This document shows, in pieces, positions 1 to 12,889 of a stretch of 64,000 bases of DNA; position 1 is the first letter of the stretch; each line of letters begins with the position of its first letter. Source of the stretch: Pohlia nutans (taxonomy: Eukaryota; Streptophyta; Bryopsida; Bryales; Mniaceae); assembly GCA_022496805.1 (NCBI GenBank), contig CM040090.1, forward strand, positions 6,504,001 through 6,568,000. The letters are read 5' to 3'. The notes under the pieces are model-generated. The model made no database searches. It had not been told where the DNA came from and saw only the letters and a list, made by a program, of their open reading frames with translations. Both the position numbers and the translations under genes were made by a program.

Positions 1-541
1 TAAGGTTAAGTCGGTTAAAATTGGAAAAGTAGTTGTAACAAAATTGAAAAGTAGGTATAAAACATGTTTTAATTGCATCAAATATTTGTTTTTTCAAGAA
101 TTTTTTTCTTTGAAGCCCTCAAATGCACAATGAATTTATAGAATATATAATTCATATTCATTATGAACATGATTCAATTCATCAGATTTGCTCCCAAAAT
201 TTGTTTGACATCTAACTTCAAGCTTTACTTATAGTAATCTTTTTTAATATTTTAATTTGAAATTTTGGATTGAAGTACCTAATAGAACTATGGAGGGCTC
301 TACCTAATTATAACTTAAATATATGAATTTTTGATCGTAACTTATGGTCTTTGGCCAAGAAAATAGTAATTTCAACACTAATGATGATTTCAATGGTTCA
401 ATTTACTATGCTTTCACTCAATTCTAAATGATTTTTAAAATTTTGATAAACTTTTGAAGCCAAACCCTTTCTAAATCCACCACGCAAATATATAAAAACA
501 TCTATGGATCAAATTTCATCAAATTTAGAGAGGTCACATAT
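1..541. other. AT-rich intergenic DNA
   Basis: This stretch is AT-rich with no convincing reading frame, RNA gene or repeat boundary that I can see. It ends where a MITE-like element begins. Confidence 0.5.
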
Positions 542-885
542 CAGGGGGTGTCACATTTCTTTCTTCCCATTCTCAAAGAATGGAGAATGGGGACGTGGCA
601 CGCTCTTCTTGAATGGTGGAGGACCCATTCTCGGAGATTCTCCATTCTCCATTCTTCTCCTCCACGGGTGAAGAACGATTCTCGGAAAATGAAGAATAGA
701 GAATGGCTCATGCTTGGAGGATGAGTAACCAACTTGGTTAGGCTAACAACCTCTATTCTCCATTCTCAATCTTCACAAACCACAAAAGGGGTGTCACACC
801 TTCTCCATGAAGAAACTATTCTATTTGCTTCTCTTTTTCCTCATCCTCAATTCTTCATTCTTCGAAGAGGTGTGACAACCCCTAT
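542..885. repeat. MITE-like element with GGGGTGTCACA-type ends
   Basis: The left end reads AGGGGGTGTCACA and the right end reads TGTGACAACCCCT, an imperfect terminal inverted repeat. The interior holds many direct and inverted copies of a short GAATGGAGAATGG-like motif and has no sustained coding frame. The length (about 345 bp) and structure fit a non-autonomous DNA transposon. The target duplication is not clear, so the superfamily is open. Confidence 0.5.
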
Positions 886-2893
886 TATAACACGTCATTC
901 TACGTTTTGTCCGCGGATGGTGCACTCTTTACTAAACCTTGGAATCACATGCGTTCACAATCCCCTTTAATTGACCTAATGTAAAGTTAGAATAATTTTA
1001 TATTATTTCATTTATACATGTATAATGTCAATATACAATCTTATTTTTAGCCCTAAATATACTCCTTCTATAAATACATAGTACGGTAATGTTCAAATTA
1101 TTCCCACTCTTGTGAACTCGTGTGATTGTTCAACAATAAATGAGTGCACCCAAAGAATTTGACTTATCACCCTTTGTCATTTACGACGTATTTTACAAAC
1201 AATTCTAGAAAGTCTGAACTCAAGTTAGATTATATTGAAAAACAAATAAAAAATTGGATGTAATTGCCATAATTTCCTTAATCTGAAGTGCTTCAATTCC
1301 AAAGATTTGACTCTGGCACTAAAGTATTATTATGCATGCATTTTTATGCGACTATCTCAATAGAATGAAACTTAATTTGGTATAAAAAAATATCAGCAAT
1401 TTTTGATTGTCAATGACTGCTACCCGCAAATGTATTCAAGGAAAACTAGACTTTTAATAAAAAAATTCAAGAAACTAAAAGAGGAAACACTCATTTTTGC
1501 AATTAATCAATGCCATGAATGTAGATGAAATTTTCACACCGAGGGTTTGTTCAAATGCATCTAAGTGCATGTAATTACAACTTTTCATGTTTATGGCACA
1601 TGAAATCACAGGTCTTCAAACAAGTTATAAAAAAAACTTAGATTTTTATTTTGCCACATGGGCATACTGCTCTGCATGCATACAGTTCTCTAAATGTTTC
1701 CAAACTGCGGAAATTGTATACTAGAATTACAGGAGATTCTGCATCTCATATATCAACTTGACACTCACCTTGGTCTTACTCACAAATAATGTACATATAT
1801 ACATTGTCTACAAGAGAGACAGTTCAAAATAAGTACTGCTATGATCCCGCTCCACATAATTTGTGGGCCTAAATTATCAAGACAGCTTGAATTGCAGTGT
1901 ATAACAGTAATTCTAGCCCTTGAATGGGATAATTATGTTTCCATGATCGACTCGATCTTTTAATTTCCTTCAATTGAAGACGAATTGTATTCACCATGCC
2001 TTTGCAGTCCTGGCACAATCATGTAGCCTTCTGTGTTGTGGAATGCGATACTTTGATGTATCTTGTGATGGTCTTTGGCATTGCCTCGAACGCCAATTTG
2101 GCGATTCACAATTTGCACGGGAAATTATGTTATTCTTGGGCGTCACAATTAATGTGGGTTTAGATTGCGTCATTGTTGTTGTCAGTACCTCCGGCTCCGC
2201 AACAAAAGGATGTCGCGCTTGGCATTGAACGTTCGCATTGGCAAACTCCACCAAAGATCCCAAGAGGCATCGCAAATCTGGTGTTACAACTGGATTCTTC
2301 TTCTTCGTCGCAGCACTACAGCAACATCGACGTTGTCCACAGATTCATCTTGCTGAGAGTCCATACTTGCATCCATTTAATTTCTCCAACTTGAGCAGTC
2401 TTTGATTATTAAATTGTTACGTAATTATGCACAGTCAACAACTTCTTTTTCTGCTCAGTCACAAGGTAATGTACAGTACAAGGAGTGCAGCAGCAACTCT
2501 CGCTAGCTCTCAAATATTAAGCTTCTTTGTTGCAGGAGGGAGTGAGCAGCAATTATGGGAAACCCCAGCCAGGGCCTGAAGCAAGAGAGCCTCACAGTGA
2601 GAGAGGAGACGAAGATTGGGAAATGGCTTGCATAGAATTAAAGCTGCCATTTATACTTGTGACCCACCGCACACAATTTCAGTTCCACTCCAGACCGTCC
2701 AAGTAGAGCTTAATCTGGACCATCCACTTGTCATTTCACTGCCTGTCCGATCATCTTGACGGCTGAGGATTTTGTTCCAGAATATTCTTGTCAACTCTAG
2801 TTATTGGACAGACAATCCATATCACCCCGCTAATTAAGCATTTAAAATTTTCATCCAGAGTCCAGACTATTTGTTTGGAACATAAATAAAATC
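886..2893. other. Intergenic DNA, no supported gene
   Basis: This is mostly AT-rich. The part at roughly 1970-2640 is less AT-rich and may hold remnants of a gene: a 30-codon minus-strand frame starts at 2376 and has an arginine-rich end next to a possible GT donor. No family is recognisable and no continuation exon was found, so no gene is called. Confidence 0.4.
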
Positions 2894-2978
2894 TAATTGA
2901 GAGGAGCATTATTTTTGCACGAGGTACGTGTAGATGAAAAACATCCAGAATAAGGTTAAATAATGCTCCTCTCAATTA
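2894..2978. repeat. 85-bp perfect-armed hairpin (mini-MITE)
   Basis: Perfect 21-bp inverted arms lie at 2894-2914 and 2958-2978, each reading TAATTGAGAGGAGCATTATT plus one T from its outer end. They enclose a 43-bp loop. The outer end overlaps the first bases of the next repeat, suggesting insertion of one element at the edge of the other. Confidence 0.7.
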
Positions 2979-3385
2979 ACCCCTAAAGGACCGCAGTTTT
3001 TCCTGTTTTTAGCATCATTTTCATCTCTTTTTATTCATTTTTTTGTTAATATTTTTTTTCTCTTGGTAGAAAATACCAAATCAAACATTTAAATAAATTT
3101 TAAGAATTTTTTTTGACCAATTTAACAAATTTTCCCATGTCTTCAAAGACAGTCAAAAATTATCCAAAAGACTGCAATTTTATCTTTTCACTTCAAACGC
3201 TATAATCTTACAGTCTGTATGGTCAAATTCCATGAAATTTTTACCATGCACTCTTTTGAAAATCTATAACAAGATCTTACGGTTAAAGTTGACACTTCAA
3301 AAAATAAAAATAAAAATTGACACTGTAGGAACCTTCCCGAACATTGAAATGTCTTAGTTAGGACACTTGGTCCTTTAGGGGTTGA
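2976..3385. repeat. MITE with TTAACCCCTAAAGGACC ends
   Basis: The 17-bp terminal inverted repeat TTAACCCCTAAAGGACC at 2976-2992 matches 3369-3385 on the opposite strand with one mismatch (TTAA against TCAA). The interior is AT-rich and non-coding. Closely related ends occur at 5809/8226 and at 63574, so this is a local repeat family. Confidence 0.65.
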
Positions 3386-4630
3386 CCCTTAAGGGTTTCT
3401 GCAATGTGGATTTTTTTTGCATGGATATATGAGGTACATTGAAATCACCATGTACTGTGACCCACCATGTAATAGTGTTTATGAGAGGCTTTACTGTTAA
3501 TTGTTTTTTCAAATCTACCCACGTCATTCACTCACCCAAAGTATTTGGTGATTTCAGTGTGATTACCTTCATGTAAGTGAATGCATATCGGAAAAAATAA
3601 CGAAATTGGATTTACTAGGTCGATTCATTCCATGTTAGCTTCCATTTCAAAAGAATAAATTCCAAAGTTTAGAGTTGTTAAATGCACACTAAATCCATTA
3701 TTTGAAGCTGACATACATATGAAAGTTGTAGATGATGACTTTCCTATGGCATCTATGCGATTGAATTAAATGATGTAACGTTGATATATGTTTGTATTTG
3801 ACTTTAAAAGAGAATACAGTTTTATTTTATATGAAAATTACAAAAACACTCATTGTCTTCTAAATTTGGAATCATTGTAAGAGTGCATAGTGTACAACAT
3901 TGAATCATCTTTTCCATAATGTGAATATTTCAACCTATATAATTGTCTCTCGATTGCTTACATAGAAATCTATATCAAACCATAATAAAACCTATATGAA
4001 CAACTCCATCACTATTGAAGCCTAATGATGTCAATCAATCGATCATGATGAATTACGAGATGAAAGTATTAGAATTGTGATTTTGGCGAATTTTTCAAAA
4101 AAATAAATAATAATAATTCATCAAGGCAATAATCTTTATAGTCAAGTATACGGATGTCTTTTTAATAAAGATGTCTTACATGTGCTTTTTAGAGTGAAAG
4201 CTCAATTTTTTAAGGAAGCTCCATTTGATAATACATTTAAGTATTGCCCAAAACTTGCAGGAAATTATAAGTGAAGTGAATGTATCGTCACTAGTAGAAG
4301 TAGTGCTTGCGTAAACTAAAAAAGCATTCCTAAAATGACCCACAATTAGATCAGTTCATCATGTGGGTCTTATCGTAGGTCTTTTCAGTAGTCTACACTA
4401 GTGTAGTTTCTAGAAGTGTATAGGTAGAAAATATGGTCAACAAAAATACTTCTAAAATATTTGGAAAATTGTATTTTCCAACAAAAAAACTGTGTGGTGA
4501 AAAAAAAGAACGTTGGACAATATTTACAAACATTTCATGGTTCAATTTTATTTGTTCACCCTACCTACCACCTACGGTAGTGTAGCATTCTAGAAGGGAC
4601 CCCATGTGCATTTTTTGTCAATATACTATA
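3386..4630. other. AT-rich intergenic DNA
   Basis: I see no supportable gene, RNA or repeat boundary here. Confidence 0.5.
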
Positions 4631-5060
4631 CCACGTGGGCTCCGGGAGTGCACTTAAAGTTAAGACTAGGAATCACGTGAGTGCGTACTTTTGATTCCCT
4701 ATGTATGTACTAAAAAATCACTTAAAAGTTGTAAAAAAAATTATGAAGTTGTGAAATACAATCTAAAGTTCTTGTTGTGTAAACTTCAAAAAACAATCAC
4801 ATGTAAATATTTTTAGATTGATTTTTGAAGCAAAAAACAACACATTTTAGTTCAAACTTCTATCATTTTTTTATAATATTTTAAAAACTTTTGGTTTAAA
4901 AATTTACACCAAATGATAGATATATACATAATGATTTGGCACTTTCAAAAACTTAATTTAGAAACTATTTAAAAACCAAGTATTGTAGGAGGTGTGCTAT
5001 TAAAACGCACTCAAGTGTATTCCTAATATTAACTTTAAGTACACTCCCCGGGCACGTAGG
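4631..5060. repeat. MITE-like element, about 45-bp inverted ends
   Basis: The left arm starts CACGTGGGCTCCGGGAGTGC and continues through ACTTAAAGTTAAGACTAGG. The right arm, read on the minus strand, starts CTACGTGCCCGGGGAGTGTA and continues through CTTAAAGTTAATATTAGG. The arms are imperfect over about 45 bp and the 430-bp body is non-coding. I see no convincing target duplication. Confidence 0.6.
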
Positions 5061-5155
5061 TGCACAAAACATGTGTTTATTGAACTTTGGAATTGCAATA
5101 TATACTTACAACTAGGGTGTTGTTTTTCTTAACAATGTAGATATATTATTATGTA

Positions 5156-5191
5156 TTGTTTATTATGCATAATATTATGCATAATAAACAA
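5156..5191. repeat. Perfect 36-bp palindrome
   Basis: There are 18-bp arms with no spacer, centred between 5173 and 5174 and built on TTATGCATAAT. It is AT-only apart from the GC in TGCA and from the outer G/C pair, so it could extrude as a cruciform. Flanking DNA to 5808 is plain AT-rich sequence without a gene. Confidence 0.8.
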
Positions 5192-5808
5192 CAAGGGCAT
5201 ATATACATTGTGTTGGTATTAGAAACCAAGTGACTTGATGTAGACATATAACTTGATTGACAACATAATGGTAGACCTAAAGTCAATAGTTGCATTAGCA
5301 ACAATGACATTTACAGTAGAAACTAGTTTGAACTTTACGAGCGCATACATCAAACAGATGAAAGAATCTTCAACAACTCTCCTAAAGAATAAAGAATTAT
5401 TTTGGGCTACAAACGTTCAAAGCTTTTTTAGAATATCTTTTTTTTTCTCTCGTGTATAGTCATAACAAATGGTATTACCTTTTTTATTCTTTTGGAATAG
5501 TATATATACCTCTTGGCATTTTTTAACCATACATAAAGATCAACTTGCATGTTTAGTTCACTAAAACAATTTAGAGATTATTTTTTAAACATTAAAAATC
5601 ATAAACTTTTTTCAGAGTGATTAATTTCAATCATGTTGATAAATAGACTTTGAAAATCCGTTCAAAATTTGTTAATTTTTTATTTAATTAATTTAACATG
5701 AAATTGAAACATGCCAACTTCCATACTTAAAATGTTGTAGCAAGCCATCTACATCTTGTACACCTAAATGTTTTTGAAAATTGTAAAAACTGAGTTCCAA
5801 AATTGAGT

Positions 5809-8226
5809 TTAACCCTTAAATGTCCTCACTCCTCTCGAAATTTGGCAATTTTGCAAAGATGCATTATAAAATGCAACTAAGAGGGATACTTTGAATTTGA
5901 TGTATAAATAAATGTTGTACATTATGAATTTTAGATTCTATCTATATAGTCAAATTTTCAACTGCTATCACCAATATTTCTATAAAACTAAAACTTGAAA
6001 TTAAAAAATATTTTGTAATTCAATTAAGAATAAGGATTTGACAATCTGTAGATATATTTTTTGTGACGAATTGAAATGTAATTCTTTAAGTGTAGTGATT
6101 TTGGAGATTTTTGGGTTCCTTAATTTGACGAGTTAATGTGTTCAAGAGCACATTTAGACTAAAATCTTTTTTTTTTTTGGTAAATCACTGTAACATAAAA
6201 TGAAGCATAACTTTTTCACAAATCATCTCTTTTCTAATTGGAGCACACTTGCATGAAGCTATCTTGCCATTCTAAATTTTTAGTATTTTTTTACTTGCAT
6301 AAAGTGCATAGTACAAGAATTTTTTTTTTGATTATGTACACCAATAAAAAAGAAACGGTTGATTAGGCAATTAAGCGTTAAAGATCATGTTAGTTTCCAT
6401 CACCACGCTATAAATTAGGCTCCGCTGGCACTATTGAAGCAAGCAAGGAGTACATAGTTAAGAATCGGTTTCACGTGTTGTCTCTGCCTTAGTATTCACC
6501 CTAGATTTTTCTTTTTAGGTTGTTTATACTTTTCAACTATACAATCACTTAAAACCACTACAAGAAGAACTACGTCTAGGATGACAAAATTTAGACTTTT
6601 TTTTGTCAATCTTTTTGTCATTTTGGATCACATGGTTTAGACAACATTTTGACAGAATTTTTTACAAATTTTGTCAATTTTGGTTGCTCATGAGGGAATC
6701 TATAGTTCTGAGACTTGACCTCCTCCAGTGTGGCTTCTACATGGATGCCATGCTGAAATTACAAGTGGGACGTGATAATTTATACCAAACTTATTTTTTA
6801 AATTTTGATAATTTATACAAACCTTATTTTTTAAATTACCCTTAAGTAAATTACTTCTTTTGGCTAATCTTTCCATTGTAGGCAATTAATTACTACCAAC
6901 ATTAAAATTTATAATTAATAATGAAATTGACTTTTCTAATCGTATTTGAAGTAAAATTCGCCCCTATCCAAGTGGTATGTCAAGAATGTATGAATGTGAA
7001 TTTCACTTTATAATAGTAGGTGGAGGAGGAGATGAAGTCTTGTACTTTATACAAAATTTAGTGCACTAGTGTTGACTATGAATATGAGATATGTAGAACT
7101 TCTCCCGTTTATCTCTCTTTTTCACCAGTTAAACTATTCTAAGAAAAGGTGCATGATTTAAATTTAAATACTTCAAATCACAAAATTCTTGTAGGAGGTG
7201 AAATTTTACTTGATTGTGCAAGTATTCTTAGTTGGGCATTTCTCAAAATAAGCTAGTCTACTATGCAAAATTGAGCCTCAAAAGTTTGATCATAACACAT
7301 TTTTCTCTCAAACAACTCATGCACATTCTTCACAACCTTACTGAATCTTGTCCATATCTCATGTATAGAAACTCCAAATCACAAATTTCTTTTCAGAGGT
7401 GGAAGATGACTTGGTGTTTTAACTTTTCTTAATTGAAAACATTTCAAAATAAGATAAATTGCTATGCTCAATAGTGCGCCAAAATGTACTGGAAAACATG
7501 GTGTAGTGAGAATTCACATGCCAGGTGACAGAACTAAAATACACCAACAAAAGTCTATCAATTTAAATGTAAAAAAGCTTTGAGTACCTCAAAGCGTGCT
7601 TCAAAAAGGCCTCTGCAGTCATAATTGACTGAAAATCGTCAAATTTCAGTCATTTCGGGCCTACTATTCCTGTAGTTAATTGTTTAGAAAGTGGACGATG
7701 TATGGAATCAAACACACTTTTTTCATCCATCATTGAATTTTTGCAGAGTGGATATTTTACTATATTTTTTATGGGAAGTTAGCTTCATGCATGTGTGATC
7801 CGGTTAGAAAGGGGATTTTTTTTGACCCATTTCATGTTGTAGTGATTCACCTAAAATTTTGAAGATTTCACTGTAAAAGTGCTTTAAAAGAAGTCAACTC
7901 ATAAAATGAAGCAACCAAAAATTCTCCAAAAATCACTACACTTAGAGTATTACATTTAAACCAAGTACAACAAATTTCATGTACAAATTGTCAATATCTT
8001 ATTCATAATCAAATTACAAAAGAATCTTGAATTTGAAATTTGAAATTTTATACAAAAATATCGTTGATAGCAATCAAAAATCTAATTGTATGGATAGAAT
8101 CTAAAATTTATAATGTACAACTTTTATTCATATATCAAGTGCAAAATATCCTTTTGGGTTGCATTTTATGATGCATCTTTGCAAAAGTACCAAATTTGGA
8201 GAGGAGTGAGGACATTTAGGAGTTAA
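5809..8226. mobile_element. 2.4-kb non-autonomous long-inverted-repeat element
   Basis: The outermost bases read TTAACCCTTAAATGTCCTCA on the left and TTAACTCCTAAATGTCCTCA on the minus strand at the right. The inverted similarity continues inward for at least 300 bp (5809-6115 against 7913-8226), then more weakly to about 6210/7830. The centre is AT-rich with only short frames, so no transposase is visible. The ends resemble the TTAACCCCTAAA family at 2976 and 63574. Confidence 0.7.
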
Positions 8227-8878
8227 AATGTGCCCACACCTACCAAGAATGAGTAGTTCTCTTTGCCTTTCATCAACAATGTTGCTTTTCATCAACAATA
8301 TTGAGATATGGAAATTGTGGTGTGCCCATCTTTAAGTGACAACAGGACTGTAACTTTATTTGCACAATACTTAACCTCTAAAGAACCAAGAAGCCGCAAT
8401 TGGGGCTTGTGTTTTTGTATTACTTTTTATTAAGTAGGTCTTTTGTGGACTTTCCTCTTGTTCAAATTTCTTTATTTCTTGATCAACACATACAATGTTC
8501 TTCACTAATTCTGATGATACAAAATTTGTTTCTATGTGAATTCAAATTAAATTGAATTTTTCATTTTAAAATCATAAATCCTTGGTCGTTAGAGATTAAG
8601 GCTCCTAGCATGGTATTATTTTTTTTCATTTTCATAAAGTGTCAAAGTGGCGATATAAAATGTTATAGTGGTGTTTCATATTTCAACATTCATTCACAAA
8701 TTGGATTGAGGATATCACATATCAATAATTTTATATTTTTTTGTTCACAATCTTTCGATTTCATAAAATTAAACGATTTGTGATTTTTGACCAAATTTTG
8801 CCATATTATTTTTTTCTGGTGCAATCTGGCGATATTTTGCCAAAAAGAAAATGCCATGGCTCCAAGGACGTAGTACTA
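8227..8878. other. AT-rich intergenic DNA
   Basis: No supportable gene. The 64-codon plus-strand frame at 8741-8935 has no recognisable features and runs into the next repeat. Confidence 0.4.
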
Positions 8879-9134
8879 AGGTCGAGGCACCTAAAACCGA
8901 CCAGGTACCCAAAACCGATCTGCCCTAATTTCTAGATTTTGAAAGAAAAGATGTACCTCATTTGTACATTAGAGCACATTATCGGTTTTGGGTCCGGAAG
9001 TATTTTTCACTCATGGAAAAATTTGCATTCTCCGCGAAAACTAACTTCCAACCCGGGAAAAATATCACCCTATTAATGGTTGGTCCAGAAATAGTGTAGG
9101 TAGCTTAAGTTATCGGTTTTAGGTGCCTCGACCT
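8879..9134. repeat. 256-bp MITE flanked by TA
   Basis: The terminal inverted repeat is perfect over 21 bp: AGGTCGAGGCACCTAAAACC plus GA at 8879, matched by the reverse complement ending at 9134. Both ends abut a TA dinucleotide (8877-8878 and 9135-9136), which is the duplication expected for Tc1/mariner-type or similar TA-targeting elements. No coding capacity. Confidence 0.75.
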
Positions 9135-10168
9135 TAACATAGAGCTTCCAAATCCTGGCATGAGTGATTTGTATCAGAGAGCATGAGCCTGAGAATGATT
9201 ATGTTCCTGTGGAGCTATCTTGTCAGGCGTCATCTCTGCATTCCACACTCAGTTCGATTACGGCACTGCAGAGCCTGTAAGTTAAGTAAGTGAAGTGAAG
9301 TCCCGGTCAATTTCGTTGTCAGGTGCAATGCCAATGCACAACTGTGATATAAGTTAACTTATCTGTGCGCCCTCTCTTCTCGAGCTCCGTAAAAGCTGGC
9401 ATTGATTAATTCTAGGGATAGAGCTCATTCTCTCCTGCACTATGTTGACTTGCAGCTTTCACATTCACCATCGCCCTGTCTGTCAGAAATGGGGTGCACA
9501 TCGTGTGTCTCACGACTTTACGGTAAAGTCCTCACTCATTCCATGGTGGGAGGTTTGGTGCTGATTGACCGATCCTCGATCTCAGCTCCATTTCTCCTGT
9601 AGAAATCAATGGGAGTCACTCTGAGTAGCCTGCTTTACTTTCCCTGACGTGACATTCAATCGGTAGTGCTCTTAGTGTGGGCTACACTCCATTCTTTGGA
9701 GAATCAATGTTGTTCTTGAACTCTTTCTATGTGAGAATATCTCACACTAAACTGATGTAGCTTTACCATTCTCATTTAAGATTCATGCTCTATTGATCTT
9801 TTTGAACCAACGAGTTGGAGGATTCATAGAGGTTAGAAAACCATCTGTAGTAGTAGTAGTTCTAGATTCAACAGTTCGGTGAACCGTGCCGATGTAGTTC
9901 TTGTACTCTTGCTCGGTCACATTGTACTCAGTCTTACCCACTGTCTTTGTGGACTTTGGTGAACACTTGATTCTCGCTGGGAGATCGAGAATTCATCTCA
10001 CAATGAACTGATGTAGCGATTTACATTGTCAACTGGGATGCAAGAGATTATATTCGTCTACTGCATGTTCTTTGTGAAGCATGATCTTACAGACTCGTTC
10101 AAGGAGAGGTTAGAAAACCATAGATCTGTAGTTCTAGATTCAACAAATAAGGTGAAGCGTTAGTACCG
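9135..10168 (+). promoter_or_regulatory. Upstream region of the pectinesterase gene, with an internal duplication
   Basis: This 1 kb precedes the ATG at 10169. A segment at about 9830-9895 (GGTTAGAAAACCAT, then CTGTAGT..AGTTCTAGATTCAACA and GGTGAA) recurs at about 10108-10160, about 277 bp downstream and directly upstream of the start codon. It therefore looks like a tandem duplication of the 5' flank or leader. I cannot place a TATA box or transcription start with confidence. Confidence 0.45.
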
Positions 10169-12204
10169 ATGGCTGATCGGAAAACACTTTTGATGAGAGC
10201 GGTGCTCTTTCTTGGGCTATGGGGAGCTCCTGGCTATGGCCTAAGCGCCAACTATATTACCGTTGGGAAGCAAGGCAACACGGATTTCAATTCAGTTCAG
10301 GAGGCTGTGGACGCTGTTCCGGAAAACAACGCGAACTGGGTTGAAATTTCCATCCAAGCTGGTGTCTATCGGTACGTATTCGATCACAACCTGAGCCTGA
10401 CTCCATTACTTACATGTAATTTTTGGCAACGAATTATTTACTTACCTCTGCTTCGATCGATGTTGCAGTGAAAAGGTGGTCATTCCATCTAGTAAGCCCT
10501 TTGTGATTCTTCAAGGGGAAGGACGATCCGCCACGATCATCGCTCACAACGAAGCTGCTAGCCACAGCGGAACCGCCGACAGTGCCACTGTCACCGTGTG
10601 GGCGCCCAATTTCGTCGCCAAAGGCATTGGCTTCCAGGTAACTATGCAAATCATGCATCCAATACCAATTTGTATGTTGCCCATCTCGAATAAATTGTCA
10701 GGTGCCGACTCAGGAAAGCAAAGCAATATATGGTAACTGATTTGGTGCTGTAACGACAATGACTGAATAACAACAATGATAATCAGTGGCCACATTGTTG
10801 TTATTGCACTGAATTGTGTTGAATCGCGTCATTGAAACACGAACTGAACCAACACGAATGTATGTTGGCAAATTCGAGATGAATGGTTCAGCATTCCTAT
10901 GAAAGCAGGTCTACATTCAATGCAGAAGCTCCTTGAATGATCGAGTAACTTGAAATGAGTTGGATCGATGTGCACTGCAGAACGATGCGCCACCTGCAGA
11001 ACCAGGACAAGTTGATGGCCAAGCCGTAGCCGTTTTGTTAGCTGCCGACAAGGCGGCTTTCTATGCGTGTGGATTTTACGGCGGGCAAGACACCCTGTTT
11101 GATTTCGCGGGTCGCCATTACTTCAAGGACTGCTACTTCGAGGGCAACATTGATATCATTTCCGGAAACGGTCAATCCGTCTTCAAGGTACGTGCATGCA
11201 TGCATATATGTTAATTTCACGTACTCGATCTACATGCCCTCTTCAAAATCGCATGAATCAATTGAATGCTTAGATCTACGTAACAATCAAATACGTTTGA
11301 TATGGTTCGAAAGAATCTGGGTTACACCACTGATCGACAGGCTAGGGTTGCTTTGAATTAAGTGCTCGAGACTGAGTGGCATATATTATAAAATACCAGA
11401 ATCAAACATATATAATTAAGAAGTACCTTGTGAATGCAGAGCTGTGAGATTCATGCGATCGCCACAGAAAACTACATTTCCGGGTCACTGACAGCTCAGA
11501 AGAGGTCAAGCTCAGACGAGAACACGGGCTTTGTGTTCATCAATTGTAAGATCACTGGAACAGGAACAGGGCAAGTATTCTTAGGCCGAGCATGGGGACC
11601 GTATTCGCGAGTTGTCTTTCTCTACACATTTATGGACAGTACCATCGTCCCTGCAGGCTGGCAAGATTGGTCTACTCCTTCACGAGAGCGGTTAGTACAA
11701 TCCTTTAATTTTCTCGAGAATTTTCTCTCTCCCACTTCGATCATCACCAAAAGTCCAAAACAAAACCAAAAATGATGAAATTATGAAATAACCAACCAAT
11801 TCATGTTCAAATTGTTTGGCATTTTCCTCAAATCACTAGTAGCAAACCTCTCGTTTTTCATTCCACACTTCGTGAAAATAGTGAACAATAGTTGAATATA
11901 ATGCTTACATTTCTGTCTTCTTTTGACCAAAACCACTCATCAACAGTGACACAACCCACGTGCCTGGCGCGGTTTCATTCCTTTCTCATTTTTGTAAGTG
12001 AAAAATGACTCATTTCCTACTAGTGAATTAATGTCTTTATTGTCCTTGTACAGAACTGTGTACTATGGGCAATACCAATGCACCGGGCCAGGCTCCGCCG
12101 TCTCACAACGAGTGGAATGGTCGCATGAACTCAGTGATTCCGAAGCACAGTATTTCTCGCAGCTCAGCTGGATTGATGGTCAATCTTGGCTCCAAGAATC
12201 ATGA
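10169..12204 (+). CDS. Pectin methylesterase (pectinesterase), five exons
   Basis: Removes methyl esters from cell-wall homogalacturonan; acts outside the cell. Exons read as 10169-10371, 10469-10637, 10981-11187, 11440-11690 and 12054-12204; all introns are GT-AG and the joined frame is open, about 327 residues. The N-terminus (MADRKTLLMRAVLFLGLWG) is a signal peptide, directly followed by the catalytic domain, so there is no inhibitor-like pro-region (type II form). Family landmarks are present in order: GQAVAVLL, the oxyanion glutamine in GGQDTLFDFAGRHYFKDCYF, EGNIDIISGNG with the second catalytic Asp, LGRAWG with the substrate arginine, and PAGWQDW. Most family members have VDFIFG where this has IDIISG. 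Length and residues suggest a functional enzyme. It is the only convincing host gene in the window. Confidence 0.93.
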
Positions 12205-12889
12205 CTCCAGTGAGATTTTACATTGCAGATTTGATGATGGTTTATGGTACTCGGTTTGTTGTGCATATTGATCTTTATTTGCACGACATGAGGCACCAAA
12301 GATAGCATTTTATGTTTACTTACATGTGGTGTAGTTAGTAGAACTATCTTCAATAAACTCTTCATTCAGAGTGCTTGATTGCTTAGGGTTATTTATCTTC
12401 TTTCATAAAGAGGCACTAAGAAATGCATCTTCTATTTAGGTAGAGTAATTATATGTGGTGCAGTTAGTTGAACCATCAGATTCAATAGGTTCTTTGTTCA
12501 AACCCTTGGCTCTGTTGGGGTTATTCTTCTTTTTTCATAGAGTTTATTGAAGATAGTTTATCTTCTAAAGACGATAACTAGAATAGTTATCTATATAGTT
12601 ACATGTTGTGTAGTTAGTAGAACTACCTTCAATACATTCTAGATTCATTTACGCCTTTGGTTGGGGTTACGGGTATTTTTCTTTTACACACATATTGATT
12701 TGGGTTAGTAATCAACTTCTTAGGTGCCATCTAACTAGACCTAAGGTACAAGCAGATTGGTTTCGGTACGTGTAGACAAAGTTGGAGCAATTGGGTGCAG
12801 AACTTCGAAGGAGCTGGAGCTTTTGAGCTCCGCATAATGTGGTGAGGAGAACCTCATGCCTTAGTCACATTCAGCCCTAGTAGCAGAGA
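12205..12889. other. 3' flank of pectinesterase with a three-copy repeat
   Basis: A segment beginning ACATGTGGTGTAGTTAGTAG, followed by an AACTATCTTCAATA-like tract, starts near 12322 and recurs in diverged form near 12451 and 12600. It is thus a short tandem array with a period of about 130-150 bp. No gene is visible. The LINE begins somewhere near the end of this stretch; its exact 5' edge is not marked by a duplication I can find. Confidence 0.5.

Noticed and set aside
1991..2376. Minus-strand exon of a host gene
   Set aside because: Only a 30-codon frame with a possible donor; no partner exon, no recognisable family.
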